Part shown: positions 37,062-46,122 of the stretch, piece by piece | How positions within the stretch are numbered: the first letter of the stretch is position 1 | Layout: every line of letters starts with the position of its first letter | From: Candidatus Obscuribacter sp. | GTDB lineage: Bacteria > Cyanobacteriota > Vampirovibrionia > Obscuribacterales > Obscuribacteraceae | Length of the DNA stretch: 64,000 nt | Direction: 5' to 3' | Assembly: GCA_016712465.1 (NCBI GenBank) | Contig: JADJQZ010000001.1 | Span: 5,022,001-5,086,000 of the forward strand | Notes under the pieces: generated by a model | Seen by the model: the letters and a program-made list of their open reading frames with translations, nothing else | Database searches by the model: none | Told to the model about the DNA's origin: nothing | Position numbers and translations under genes: made by a program

Positions 37062-38729
37062 ATGAAATCGGTGAGCATTGGCTCCTTTGTATTTATGTTG
37101 CACAGCCATTTGCCTTACTACCGGAAGGCCGGCATGTGGCCCTTCGGAGAAGAGAGCGTTTACGAATGCATGGCGGAGACATACATTCCTCTTCTCAACG
37201 CCATCGCTGAACTATACAACGAAGGTCTGAACGCCAATCTCACTATCGGCTTAACTCCCGTGCTCTGCGAGCAACTGGCCGACGAACATATCAAAGACGG
37301 CTTCGAGACTTATCTGCAAGCGCGCATCAAGGCGGCTCGCCAGGACGAAGGGCGCTATACCAACCGCGGCAGCGATCCCAATCCCGAATTACATCACTTG
37401 TCGCGTTTCTATCTAAACTGGTTCCTCTCCATCGAAAAAGATTTCAAAGAGAAGTGGAACCGAGATATTCTGGCCGGGTTCAAGAAGTATCAGGACCTGG
37501 GTGCCATAGAAATCACAACTTCGGCAGCCACCCACTGTTTCTCACCCCTTCTGGAAGAAGATGTTTCACTGCAAGCGCAATTTCAGACAGGCGTAGACAA
37601 CTATCGAAAACACTTCGGCCGGGCGCCTAAAGGTTTCTGGCTGCCCGAATGTGCCTACCGTCCATCCAAAGAAGAGAGAGCAGGCATCGAAAAGTTTCTG
37701 CATGAAGCCGGTATCGAATACTTTTTCACTGAGAGTTTTGTCATCAAAGGTGGTGAAACTGCAGAAGTGAGACGAGTGGTCGGCCCTTACGGCTCGGTGC
37801 AATACCTCTCCAGTGCCACCACCACTAATACCGGTCTCGATACCTATGAGGCCTTCTGGTTAAAAGACTATCAGGTGGCTGTAATGGGTCGCCACGAAGA
37901 AGCCGGTTATAAGGTCTGGTCAGCCGATCACGGCTACCCCGGCGACGGTAATTACCGGGAATTTCACAAGAAAGACGACCAGTCCGGTTTGCATTATTGG
38001 CGCCTCACCTCCAAGTCAACCGATCTGGGCGCCAAGGAAATCTACAATCCGGAAGCGGCGGAGAGTCGCATGAAGGAAAATTCCGATCACTATGTAGGGT
38101 TTGTGCAAGATTGCCTCACCGAACATTTGAAAGCCACCGGAAAGCCAGGACTGATAATGGTTTCCTTCGACACGGAACTCTTCGGACACTGGTGGTTTGA
38201 AGGTGTGAGCTGGTTGAAGGAAGTAATTAAAAAGCTGAAGACCTATACGGCTGTGAAAATGACCAGAGCTAGCGATTACCTGGCCGAAAATCCTCCGGAA
38301 AAAACCATCGAGCTGAAAGAGTCATCATGGGGCTCCGGCGGACATTTTCAAGTCTGGCAGAACAGCGAAACCGACTGGATGTGGCCGCACATTCATAGAG
38401 CCGAAAAGCAAATGGCGGAAGTGGCGGATCTGCCCACGGTCAATCACGACAAATTGATCACGAGAGCAGCCAGACAGTTGGCCCGCGAAATGTTACTTCT
38501 CTCGTCTTCCGACTGGCCCTTCCTCATAACCACCGGGCAGGCCAAAGACTATGCCACGGAAAGATTCAATGACCACCGTGAACGCTTTGAAAGCATATAT
38601 AAGATGATCAAAGGCGGCAATGTGGATGAAGCAGCCCTGCAGGACATCGAAGACAAAGACAATTGCTTCGAAGAAATCGACCTGCACCATTTTTCCAGGA
38701 AAAGTCTACCTAAAACTATCACTGTCTAG
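37062..38729 (+). CDS. GH57 family 1,4-alpha-glucan branching enzyme
   Basis: Family 57 glycoside hydrolase motifs in order: FMLHSHLPYYR (HSHLPY), EITTSAATHCFSPLL, GFWLPECAY (catalytic nucleophile Glu) and VSFDTELFGHWWFEG (acid/base Asp). The following helical domain, of DUF1957 type, is typical of branching enzymes in this family. Length 555 aa fits. It would introduce alpha-1,6 branches in glycogen in the cytoplasm. The other glycogen genes are not here. It lies between the Ser/Thr kinase and the FHA gene in the same direction, with gaps of about 160 and 57 bases. Confidence 0.88.
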   Translation: MKSVSIGSFVFMLHSHLPYYRKAGMWPFGEESVYECMAETYIPLLNAIAELYNEGLNANLTIGLTPVLCEQLADEHIKDGFETYLQARIKAARQDEGRYTNRGSDPNPELHHLSRFYLNWFLSIEKDFKEKWNRDILAGFKKYQDLGAIEITTSAATHCFSPLLEEDVSLQAQFQTGVDNYRKHFGRAPKGFWLPECAYRPSKEERAGIEKFLHEAGIEYFFTESFVIKGGETAEVRRVVGPYGSVQYLSSATTTNTGLDTYEAFWLKDYQVAVMGRHEEAGYKVWSADHGYPGDGNYREFHKKDDQSGLHYWRLTSKSTDLGAKEIYNPEAAESRMKENSDHYVGFVQDCLTEHLKATGKPGLIMVSFDTELFGHWWFEGVSWLKEVIKKLKTYTAVKMTRASDYLAENPPEKTIELKESSWGSGGHFQVWQNSETDWMWPHIHRAEKQMAEVADLPTVNHDKLITRAARQLAREMLLLSSSDWPFLITTGQAKDYATERFNDHRERFESIYKMIKGGNVDEAALQDIEDKDNCFEEIDLHHFSRKSLPKTITV

Positions 38730-38785
38730 GTATAAACTAGTCTAGTTCAGTTTAGAGCGGCCAATCTCAGAGTTCGGAATAATCC

Positions 38786-39088
38786 ATGACCAATCCATCT
38801 TCAGTAAGACTGCCTGTCCTGGTCAATCTCCAGACCAGCGAGCGCTTCACCATCGAGAATCAGTCCATCACCCTGGGCCGTGACCCGGACTGCCAACTGG
38901 TCTTGCCCGAAGACGGCTTCGCCTCTGCCAATCACTGCCGCATCTTCTGGGATCAGGGCCGGCTCTGGTTGGAAGACCTGATGAGCAGTAACGGCACATC
39001 CTTGAACGAACAACTGATCACGCGCCCCAGCCAACTTTCACCCGGTGATGTGATCAAAGTCGGTCACACCAGATTTCGCATCGAATAA
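38786..39088 (+). CDS. Single FHA-domain protein
   Basis: A 100-residue protein that is almost entirely one forkhead-associated domain: ITLGRDPDCQLVLPEDGF, ASANHCRIFWDQGRLWLE and DLMSSNGTSLNEQLI carry the Arg, Ser, His and Asn/Gly residues that bind phospho-threonine. No other domain is present, so it should be a soluble reader of a phosphorylated partner. It is downstream of a Ser/Thr kinase and GH57 enzyme and its stop is 6 bases from the convergent gene whose product has repeated T-x-x-[DE] motifs. Confidence 0.88.
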   Translation: MTNPSSVRLPVLVNLQTSERFTIENQSITLGRDPDCQLVLPEDGFASANHCRIFWDQGRLWLEDLMSSNGTSLNEQLITRPSQLSPGDVIKVGHTRFRIE

Positions 39089-39094
39089 AGACCG

Positions 39095-40345
39095 TCAGGG
39101 ACGAGAGGCATTGGGGTATTGCCCCTGAGACTCAGCCCCTTCATTCTTGTCAAACTGCCAGAATTCGCCGCTCTCATCCCGAGGAGAAAGAGGTGCAGGC
39201 GGGGCGGCGGTATCAGCAGGCGGAGTGACAGGCACTGCCACGGTAGTCGGGCTAGAACTTGCCGGTGCATCAGCGTCATAGTGAAAACCATCGGAGGTGC
39301 GCACCAGTGCACCAGTTTTGTCGGTGCCGGTGCCCGCGCCTTTGGTCGAGGAGCCGCCTTTGTGTTTCACCGGCAACTCTTCTTGCGTCACGGTCGGCTT
39401 CGGCGCCGGCGGCAAGTTGAACAAGACAGTTAAAAAGATGATGACAAACAGACCGGCACCGGCAATCATGAGACCGCGATCCTTGCGCCGCTTCACTTCC
39501 ACGGGACAATCCCGGGTCATAAACTTGCCGTCGGTTCGCTTATATAGAGTGGGTTTCTTTATATTCTCGCGCTGGAAAATGACCGACTCGGCCTGTTCCA
39601 GACTGAGCCCGTCGAAGTTATAGACCGGGGTCTGGCATTTATCGCAATAGCGAAAACGTTCCACCTTACCGGAATCGCTCTCAGGCCAGCGCCACTTACA
39701 GGGCAGCGCCTTTTTCTTACATTCGATGGGCTCGATAATGACAAGCGGTTGGGAAGCTTTTTGCCTGATCACTTCCTGCATTCTCGACTCTTTTAAAACA
39801 AAAGACTGCGAGACTGCCTGAAACAAGACATCATGGTCGAGCATCGTCTTGGCAACCGGCTGCTTTTCTTTCTTGACCGGCGCGGGCGCCGGGCTAGCTC
39901 CAGCCGCCTCAAGTTGGGAGCTCTGATTGAGGGCTTCTGCTTCAATAAGACTGCGAATATCCTGAACAGCCAGAGTCTTGGCTATTTTTCGAGTTTTCTT
40001 ACGCTCCCGGGGGGCTGCTTCGCTCTCCATTATCGGCAAAGACATCTCGAGCATGGTCTTCGCCACCCGTTCTTTGCGGCTGGCAGAGGGCAAGACATTG
40101 CCACCGGCAGGCTCGGCACAAGCTTCGGCGGCATCCACGGCATTAAGATCCGGTTTGGAAATTTCCAGCATGGTTTCCGCCACCCGTCTTTTAGCCTGGG
40201 TGGGCAGGGAACTTTCCAGCATGGTCTTTGCTACACGGCGCTGGGGCTTGAGATTGACTTCGGCATCGAGCAAAGTCTTGGGGACACGCCTGGGCTTGGT
40301 CTGCCCCTCCGCACCGGCTTCCTGTTCTTTATTCTCTTCCTGCAT
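39095..40345 (-). CDS. Membrane protein with repeated TMLE/TMLD threonine motifs
   Basis: The first ~175 residues are disordered and basic and hold six copies of a motif like RRVAKTMLE, with Thr at residues 24, 41, 58, 97, 124 and 167. Five of them have Asp or Glu at Thr+3, which is the classic FHA-binding phospho-threonine spacing (pT-x-x-D). Next comes a cysteine-containing domain (CKWRWPESDSGKVERFRYCD, KCQTPVYNF, then MTRDCPVEVKRRKD), possibly metal-binding and like domains I recall from myxobacteria. A membrane helix (MIAGAGLFVIIFLTVLFNL) and a Pro/Ala-rich tail follow. Likely a kinase substrate on the cytoplasmic face, by inference. Confidence 0.6.
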   Translation of the reverse strand: MQEENKEQEAGAEGQTKPRRVPKTLLDAEVNLKPQRRVAKTMLESSLPTQAKRRVAETMLEISKPDLNAVDAAEACAEPAGGNVLPSASRKERVAKTMLEMSLPIMESEAAPRERKKTRKIAKTLAVQDIRSLIEAEALNQSSQLEAAGASPAPAPVKKEKQPVAKTMLDHDVLFQAVSQSFVLKESRMQEVIRQKASQPLVIIEPIECKKKALPCKWRWPESDSGKVERFRYCDKCQTPVYNFDGLSLEQAESVIFQRENIKKPTLYKRTDGKFMTRDCPVEVKRRKDRGLMIAGAGLFVIIFLTVLFNLPPAPKPTVTQEELPVKHKGGSSTKGAGTGTDKTGALVRTSDGFHYDADAPASSSPTTVAVPVTPPADTAAPPAPLSPRDESGEFWQFDKNEGAESQGQYPNASRP

Positions 40346-40527
40346 CTCTACCCGTCACTGAAGCTATCAGCACTATTGTATCCCCGCAGGCACCGGCCGA
40401 TGATCAAAGTTCTAATCTTGCCCCCCTTCTTGCCCCCTTAAGATGTATTCCTAAATTTCCAGGTGGGCGAGTATAACTACAGTGTCGCCGAGTGTGATTT
40501 AAAATCGAGGCTGAAAAATATACCAAT

Positions 40528-41016
40528 ATGGCAAGAGCTGGAAAAAGCAAGAGAAATTGTCACGGTGGCTCATCCATAGCAGAGTTCGGACCGGCCCTTG
40601 GCATTATCCTTATCTGCTTCTTCTTTCCCATGATTGACCTTCTGGCCATGGGTGTTTCTTACGGGCTCTGTATGGTCTTGAATCACAATCAAGCCCACGA
40701 AGCAGCACTACTGCCCAATGCCGATGCTACAAATGCCGGCGGCATCGTCAAGAAAGGAATACCCGATCAGTGGCTGGACGGCATGGGGCGCTTCGTAAAA
40801 TTGAGCGGCTATCCGTCCACCAATGTCAGTTATAGAAACGGTGTGGCAGACGCCTCCAACAACCAGGATAAATTCGTGACGGTTTCCACAACCCTCACTT
40901 GCAATCCATTTTTGCCAATCCCGGTGCCGGTTTTGAATGTGCCAGGTCTGAACGGACCCATGACTTTCACCGTCACTTCCGAGTGTCAACTGGAAAACCC
41001 GGACTACGCACCTTAA
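40528..41016 (+). CDS. TadE-like pseudopilin
   Basis: 162 residues with a basic N-terminus, then SIAEFGPALGIILICFFFPM, a hydrophobic segment preceded by the Glu typical of TadE/TadF-type minor pseudopilins of Tad (Flp) pili. The remainder is predicted extracytoplasmic. It is followed at 12 and 14 bases by two further Tad-like genes, so it heads a three-gene operon. No other tad/flp genes (secretin, ATPase, prepilin peptidase) lie in the window. Confidence 0.65.
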   Translation: MARAGKSKRNCHGGSSIAEFGPALGIILICFFFPMIDLLAMGVSYGLCMVLNHNQAHEAALLPNADATNAGGIVKKGIPDQWLDGMGRFVKLSGYPSTNVSYRNGVADASNNQDKFVTVSTTLTCNPFLPIPVPVLNVPGLNGPMTFTVTSECQLENPDYAP

Positions 41017-41028
41017 GGGGAATGAACT

Positions 41029-41418
41029 GTGAGAACGCATAGACGCAGGGGACACAGCATGATTGAAGCCGTAAGCGCGGCCATGATCATCATTCCTGTC
41101 ACCCTGGTTTTGCTAGACCTATTGGTGCTGGTGATTGCTAATTCCATGAATGATAGTGCCGCCAAAAATGCGGCCAGAGCGGCAGCCAATCAGTCGGATG
41201 CCGCCAGCGCTTTTAACGCCGCCAACAAATCTCTGGAGTCCTTCAAGCCCTCTTCCATAATTCCCGAACTGAAAATTCAAACCTTCAATTATCCCAACGC
41301 CCAGGATATTGTCACCTGCAAAACCCGCATGAAAGTTGTGTTGCCGGTGCCCTTTCCCGGCTACCACCAGCTCACCTTCGAAGCCCAGGCCGCCGAACCG
41401 GTAGTCGGCACTAAATAA
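41029..41418 (+). CDS. TadE-like pseudopilin, second
   Basis: Starts at GTG preceded by AAGGGGAATGA. The 129-residue product has RRRGHSMIEAVSAAMIIIPV, the prepilin-like basic start with Glu at the head of a membrane helix, then a short extracytoplasmic domain with Ala/Asn-rich helical sequence and FEAQAAEPVVG at the end. The family is assigned from the N-terminal pattern and operon position. Confidence 0.6.
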   Translation: MRTHRRRGHSMIEAVSAAMIIIPVTLVLLDLLVLVIANSMNDSAAKNAARAAANQSDAASAFNAANKSLESFKPSSIIPELKIQTFNYPNAQDIVTCKTRMKVVLPVPFPGYHQLTFEAQAAEPVVGTK

Positions 41419-41432
41419 CGAAAGCAAGTCAG

Positions 41433-43145
41433 ATGAGAGAAATCGCCATGAAATTTCCCCGCAAAAGCAAGCGCGCCAATCGAGGCTCAATCATAGTCCT
41501 GGCCACAGTGCTGGCCCTGACGATTGTGGTTTTAGGGGGCGGCTTTCTCTTCTTCGAACTCTTCATGGGCGCCCAGAAAGAAACCAAAAACGCCGTCGAT
41601 GCCGGTGTACTGAACGTCGCCAAGCAAGTTCTGGACAAAAGCAATGCTCAGGTGTCGGTGATACTGCCGGGTGGTCCCACCTCTTGTTTCTGGGATGTTA
41701 CCTGCGATGAACCGGCCAGCTACAACATGGGCGACGGCATCATCAATTTGAAGCGCGTCAACCGCATGTGGGGCAAGGCCATGCTTATTGCCATCAATGC
41801 CGCCGCCGCGCAATCAGACGGCAATGCCGGCTCGGGGCCCGGCAATGCCCAGCAAGCCTTCAACCAGGCCCAATCAGTCAGCGATCAACTCACCGACAAA
41901 CTCAACAACCAAACTAACTTGCACGGGTTTTTCGCCAATCTGGCCTCGCAAAACTCGGTGCGTATGCTCGGTCTGGGAGCCGAAGTGAAACCCCTGCCCG
42001 GCAACGGCTGGGAAACTTCCCTCATGGAGCGCGGTGCCGAGAGCAATATCACCTTGAACGGCAGCCCGCCTAATTTCAACCTGCCCCCAGGCTACAATTT
42101 TAACAACAGCTATGTTACGCAGTCCACGCGGAACCCGGTTCCACCGGAAGCATCGAAGCTTTACTTTCTAAAAGGCTATATCCCTCTCACGATAGGCAAC
42201 CAGACCTTCTGGCAGGTACCTTTCAAGTTTGATGAAAAGCCTCACCACGTCTCAAGATCTACCTTTGAAGCTTCGACCATGAAGAACAATCCTCTCGGCT
42301 GGAACAAGGCTGTACCCAATGCCTTCTCCGGCGAAGGGGAAGCCATAAAGAAATCTCCCGATGGGCAGAAAGCCACATCCTGGGTGCTCACCAATCCCAG
42401 GGAAAACTTCCAGCTCTCGATGCCGCATTCATTTGTGAAGATACACGTCGACGATATGGAATCGCACTGGTACTTTCCCCTGAGCCCCACCCCCATGTTG
42501 AAATGGTCCACCCAGAGTTACGGCTACACTCCCAGTTCACAGACTAGCCTCATGCCGGCCGGCGGACCCCTGAGCGTGTCGGTATCGGGCACCTTTTTGA
42601 TCGGTCTGGATGTGGTTGGAAGAACCCTGGACGGCGTCATATTCGACCCGCCCTTCAGCGGCAATAGCAGCAAAGTGGAAGACTACCTGACCAACCGCTG
42701 TAATGAAATGATGACTGTTCCTAACTACACAAAGAGCAAGGGCCATATGCATGCAGCCCTGGCTGATCCGACAACGATATTAGCACTCGTCTCCGGCGTC
42801 AGAGACTTTTATCTCTACAGCCCAGACGGCATGAATCTCGCTTGCAAACCGCAGCCCCTAGCCATCGCCCAGTCACCCTGGCTGGCCACCATGATCGCGC
42901 AAAATGCCGACGGCACCGAGACCAAACTTATCGACGGCGCTACCTTTCCTGCCGGTCTCGGTATCCCGCCCATGTCCACAGTGGTTCCCGATCCCTTTTG
43001 CACTCCCGTGCCTCTACCGGTGGTGGGCTTCTGGTACAAAGACGTAGCCTGGACACCGGGAAGCGGCTACAACGGCAACCTGGGTCTGATCCGCGTCAAG
43101 CGCTGGACCGAAGTACAGGTACCGGGTATGTCGGTCTTCCCGTAA
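41433..43145 (+). CDS. TadG-like protein
   Basis: 570 residues. RGSIIVLATVLALTIVVLGG at the N-terminus is the membrane helix, followed by the TadG/TadE-N pattern NAVDAGVLNVAKQVLDKS (variant of the usual DAAALAGA). The large extracytoplasmic remainder is Pro/Asn/Gly-rich, with no motif I recognise. An ATG at 41433 and another at 41448 are both usable. It closes the operon of the three Tad-type genes. TadG proteins are thought to act at the pilus base or tip, but their function is not well defined. Confidence 0.6.
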   Translation: MREIAMKFPRKSKRANRGSIIVLATVLALTIVVLGGGFLFFELFMGAQKETKNAVDAGVLNVAKQVLDKSNAQVSVILPGGPTSCFWDVTCDEPASYNMGDGIINLKRVNRMWGKAMLIAINAAAAQSDGNAGSGPGNAQQAFNQAQSVSDQLTDKLNNQTNLHGFFANLASQNSVRMLGLGAEVKPLPGNGWETSLMERGAESNITLNGSPPNFNLPPGYNFNNSYVTQSTRNPVPPEASKLYFLKGYIPLTIGNQTFWQVPFKFDEKPHHVSRSTFEASTMKNNPLGWNKAVPNAFSGEGEAIKKSPDGQKATSWVLTNPRENFQLSMPHSFVKIHVDDMESHWYFPLSPTPMLKWSTQSYGYTPSSQTSLMPAGGPLSVSVSGTFLIGLDVVGRTLDGVIFDPPFSGNSSKVEDYLTNRCNEMMTVPNYTKSKGHMHAALADPTTILALVSGVRDFYLYSPDGMNLACKPQPLAIAQSPWLATMIAQNADGTETKLIDGATFPAGLGIPPMSTVVPDPFCTPVPLPVVGFWYKDVAWTPGSGYNGNLGLIRVKRWTEVQVPGMSVFP

Positions 43146-43189
43146 AACCGGTCAAACAACTTGCTATTACAAGCCGAAGCAGATGTTCA

Positions 43190-43804
43190 CTACTCTGCTT
43201 CGTGCTGTTTTTCTCGCTCTTCCACCTTGATCTTGATACTCTCTTCAGGCTTTGCCGGAGCGATACTACCCAGAGGAGAGTTAGGCACTGTTGAGGCGGA
43301 AGAGACGACACCACTGCTTGACTCACTGCTGCGTGTACGGCTGAACCAGGCAAGCACTGATACCAGCCAGATGAACAAGCAAGCCAGAAGCACCGCCTCA
43401 TAAAACACAATTACTTTCTTCAGATCTTGAATTCCCAATCGCGACTGCGCGGGCTCCGCTGGATTGTAAAAGACCGGGATTGTCAACGACTTGCCATAGG
43501 TATTAGTGAGTTTGGCTGCCTGCTCCGCCGGCTTGCGAGAGTTCTCAATCTCGCTTGCCTGATAGTTCTTACCGTCCACCAGATAGCTGTAGCGAACAAC
43601 CACACTGCGGTTTTCGACCTCAGCTTTCGCTTCAATGAAACGTCCGCTCACCGGGCTCCAGCCTTCCTGCAAGTGCAAAGGAATCACACAGACCAGGCAG
43701 CCGATTGCTACAAGCAAACTTACAAAGGCAGAAATCTGATAGGCGCCGCGCCTCTGATTTTCGTAACTGTAAGGTCGGTAGGCACCATTGTCGTAATCGC
43801 TCAT
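43190..43804 (-). CDS. DUF3592 membrane protein
   Basis: The ATG at 43804 removes five doubtful residues. Two membrane helices are seen (ISAFVSLLVAIGCLVCVIPL and VIVFYEAVLLACLFIWLVSV) around an extracytoplasmic domain GWSPVSGRFIEAKAEV, SVVVRYSYLVDGKNYQASEI and TIPVFYNPAEPAQSRLG, the DUF3592 signature. The C-terminal tail is Ser-rich then Lys/Glu-rich. Function unknown. It converges with the TadG-like gene. Confidence 0.75.
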   Translation of the reverse strand: MSDYDNGAYRPYSYENQRRGAYQISAFVSLLVAIGCLVCVIPLHLQEGWSPVSGRFIEAKAEVENRSVVVRYSYLVDGKNYQASEIENSRKPAEQAAKLTNTYGKSLTIPVFYNPAEPAQSRLGIQDLKKVIVFYEAVLLACLFIWLVSVLAWFSRTRSSESSSGVVSSASTVPNSPLGSIAPAKPEESIKIKVEEREKQHEAE

Positions 43805-43851
43805 AGACAGATACTCCAAACTGGGCTTCCGGGACGAAGACTAAATTGCCG

Positions 43852-44355
43852 CTACTTGAGAAACCAATTGATACTAATTATGGTGCCATTGTCTTTGGCA
43901 TTGCGCACACAGGTGATATTCATTTTCTGCTTGGGGTTTTCGGCCGTGATTAGGAAAAGATCGCCTTGCTTGCCCATCTTGGCCATGGCCTGAGCGGTAG
44001 GGGTGCTGGTAGAAAGCTGGGCCTTCTTGCAAGCATCCAGGTACCACTTGTACACCACATCCGGTGCATCCTTGGTGCAGATAGTGACGGCCGCTGCCGG
44101 CGTTCCTTTAGTGGAATGGACAAAGCCCTTGTCGGTGACATTACTGGTATAGGGCGGCAGGGGGAAATTGGAGGGCTGGGTGGAGGCCACCTTCACACCG
44201 GGGGTCTGATATTCCCTTCTGATTTTGGCAATCTGCGCGGCCCTCTCTTCCGGCGAGGGCGGATTGGCGGCCGGTCCGGTAGGTTTCTGCCCCAGGGCGG
44301 CAGGTACGGCGGCAAAACCCAGAAGAAGAACAACAACCACGGCGATAGATTTCAT
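43852..44355 (-). CDS. Small exported protein of unknown function
   Basis: The ATG at 44355 starts a clear signal peptide (KSIAVVVVLLLGFAAVPAALG). The mature ~145 residues contain a Pro-rich region, PGVKVASTQPSNFPLPPYTS, and a domain with TICTKDAPDVVYKWYLDACK and ITAENPKQKMNITCVRNAKD. The latter resembles a family of exported proteins where a two-part alpha/beta domain follows a signal, but I cannot name it. It sits between the DUF3592 gene and pyk and could be co-transcribed with the former. Confidence 0.55.
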   Translation of the reverse strand: MKSIAVVVVLLLGFAAVPAALGQKPTGPAANPPSPEERAAQIAKIRREYQTPGVKVASTQPSNFPLPPYTSNVTDKGFVHSTKGTPAAAVTICTKDAPDVVYKWYLDACKKAQLSTSTPTAQAMAKMGKQGDLFLITAENPKQKMNITCVRNAKDNGTIISINWFLK

Positions 44356-44667
44356 AAAGCACCCATGAAAGCAACTGCTTGCCAATGATAGCAAGCCACC
44401 GCAACGGGAAGGGACCCCGGCAAGGAAAGCAGTGACAATCGCCTATTGACAAGCCGGGGCGCAATTATGAAATTGCCTGATTACCACCTTAAAACCTTGA
44501 TATTTCTTCAACCAAGGCTCCTGCCCCTTTCAACCTGCCTGCGCCCTGTTGTACCTTTGACCTCTGAGCCAGACTTAGAACATAAGAGCATTTGCATGAA
44601 CCCTACCGGACTTCAGTCGGAATTGAACCGACCAGCACAACCTTCACATAGGACGAGCCATTCCACC

Positions 44668-46119
44668 ATGCGGAACACCCGTACCAAGATCATCGCCACC
44701 ATCGGCCCCTCCTGCCGGGATCCCCAGGTCATAGGCGAGATGGTCAATGCCGGCATGGACGTGGCTCGCATCAACTGCTCCCATGCCAGCGCCGAGTTCA
44801 TTCAAGACGTGGTCGCCGACATTCGCGAGTTGAGCAGCCGCATGGAACACCCCATCGGCATTTTGCTCGATCTCTCCGGTCCCAAACTGCGCACCAGCAA
44901 GCTCAAAAACAACGAACCGGTGATGCTGGAGAAAGGCAAGACCTTCACCCTCACCAACCGCAAGGTAGAAGGCACAAACGAAATCGTGGGCACCAACTAC
45001 GCCCCCCTTTCCCAGGAAGTGAAGCCAGGCGACATCATTCTGCTCGATGACGGTCTTATTGAACTGAAAGTTAAGTCAACCAATGACACCGACGTGGAAT
45101 GCGAGATCATCATCGGCGGTAGCCTGAAAAACCATCAGGGCATCAATATTCCGGGGGTTCGCCTCTCGATTCCGGCCCTGACTGAAAAAGACAGGCAAGA
45201 TTTGAAAATAGGACTGGCCTGCGAAGTAGACTTCGTAGCGCTCTCTTTCGTGAGAGACGCTCAGGACATCCTCGAACTGAAAGAAGAGATTGGCGACCAC
45301 TGGCCGCCGGTCATGGTCATAGCCAAACTGGAAAAGCCTGAGGCCGTCGAAAATCTGGAAGAAATTCTCAATGTCACCGACGCCGTTATGATCGCCCGCG
45401 GCGATCTGGGCGTGGAGTTGCCGCCGGAGAAAGTGCCCCCGGCGCAGAAACTCATTACAAGAAGGGCGAACGCCAAGGGTAAGCCGGTTATCACGGCCAC
45501 CCAGATGCTCGATTCTATGGCTAACAACCCTCGCCCCACCCGCGCCGAAGCCTCCGACGTAGCCAATGCCATCTTCGACGGCACCGACGCCGTCATGCTT
45601 TCGGAAGAAACGGCCATGGGTGCTTATCCGGTGGAAGCGGTGCACATGATGGATAAGATCGCTTTTGAAGCGGAAAACAGCCAGGACCGCTCCAAGTTAC
45701 ACGAGCATGAACTCTATTCTTCCGCCCATGCCGTCGCCCACGCCGCCTGCGCCATGGCTGTCGACATGGATGCTAAAGCCATCGCGACTTTCACCAAGTC
45801 CGGCTCCACTGCCCGGCTCATTTCGCAATTCCGCCCGCCGGCACCGATTGTGGCTCTCACCCAGCTCACCCATGTCTACAGGCAACTGACCCTGACCTGG
45901 GGTACAACGCCGGTCATGCTCACGGAAGTCTCCGACTCGGAATCGACCCTGGCCCTGGTGGAAGACACCTTGCTCAAGAAAGGCTTCGTGCAAGCCAAAG
46001 ACAAGCTGATTATCACAGGTGGACTGCCCATTGCCGCCCGCGGTCCGGCCAACTTCGTCAAGCTTTCCATTATCTCGCCCCGCACCCCCGCCAGCTTCTG
46101 GCAGTTGAAGGGCATCTAA
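44668..46119 (+). CDS. pyk: Pyruvate kinase
   Basis: Transfers phosphate from phosphoenolpyruvate to ADP, the last step of glycolysis. The frame is open from 44446, but the ATG at 44668 gives 483 residues and begins RNTRTKIIATIGPS, the normal N-terminus; an ATG at 44596 is an alternative. Conserved segments: INCSHASAEF, LDLSGPKLRTSKL, AVMIARGDLGVELPPEKVP and VITATQMLDSMANNPRPTRA, followed by the C-terminal domain. The gene is convergent with the sufR-like regulator with 3 bases between stops. Confidence 0.95.
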   Translation: MRNTRTKIIATIGPSCRDPQVIGEMVNAGMDVARINCSHASAEFIQDVVADIRELSSRMEHPIGILLDLSGPKLRTSKLKNNEPVMLEKGKTFTLTNRKVEGTNEIVGTNYAPLSQEVKPGDIILLDDGLIELKVKSTNDTDVECEIIIGGSLKNHQGINIPGVRLSIPALTEKDRQDLKIGLACEVDFVALSFVRDAQDILELKEEIGDHWPPVMVIAKLEKPEAVENLEEILNVTDAVMIARGDLGVELPPEKVPPAQKLITRRANAKGKPVITATQMLDSMANNPRPTRAEASDVANAIFDGTDAVMLSEETAMGAYPVEAVHMMDKIAFEAENSQDRSKLHEHELYSSAHAVAHAACAMAVDMDAKAIATFTKSGSTARLISQFRPPAPIVALTQLTHVYRQLTLTWGTTPVMLTEVSDSESTLALVEDTLLKKGFVQAKDKLIITGGLPIAARGPANFVKLSIISPRTPASFWQLKGI

Positions 46120-46122
46120 AAG

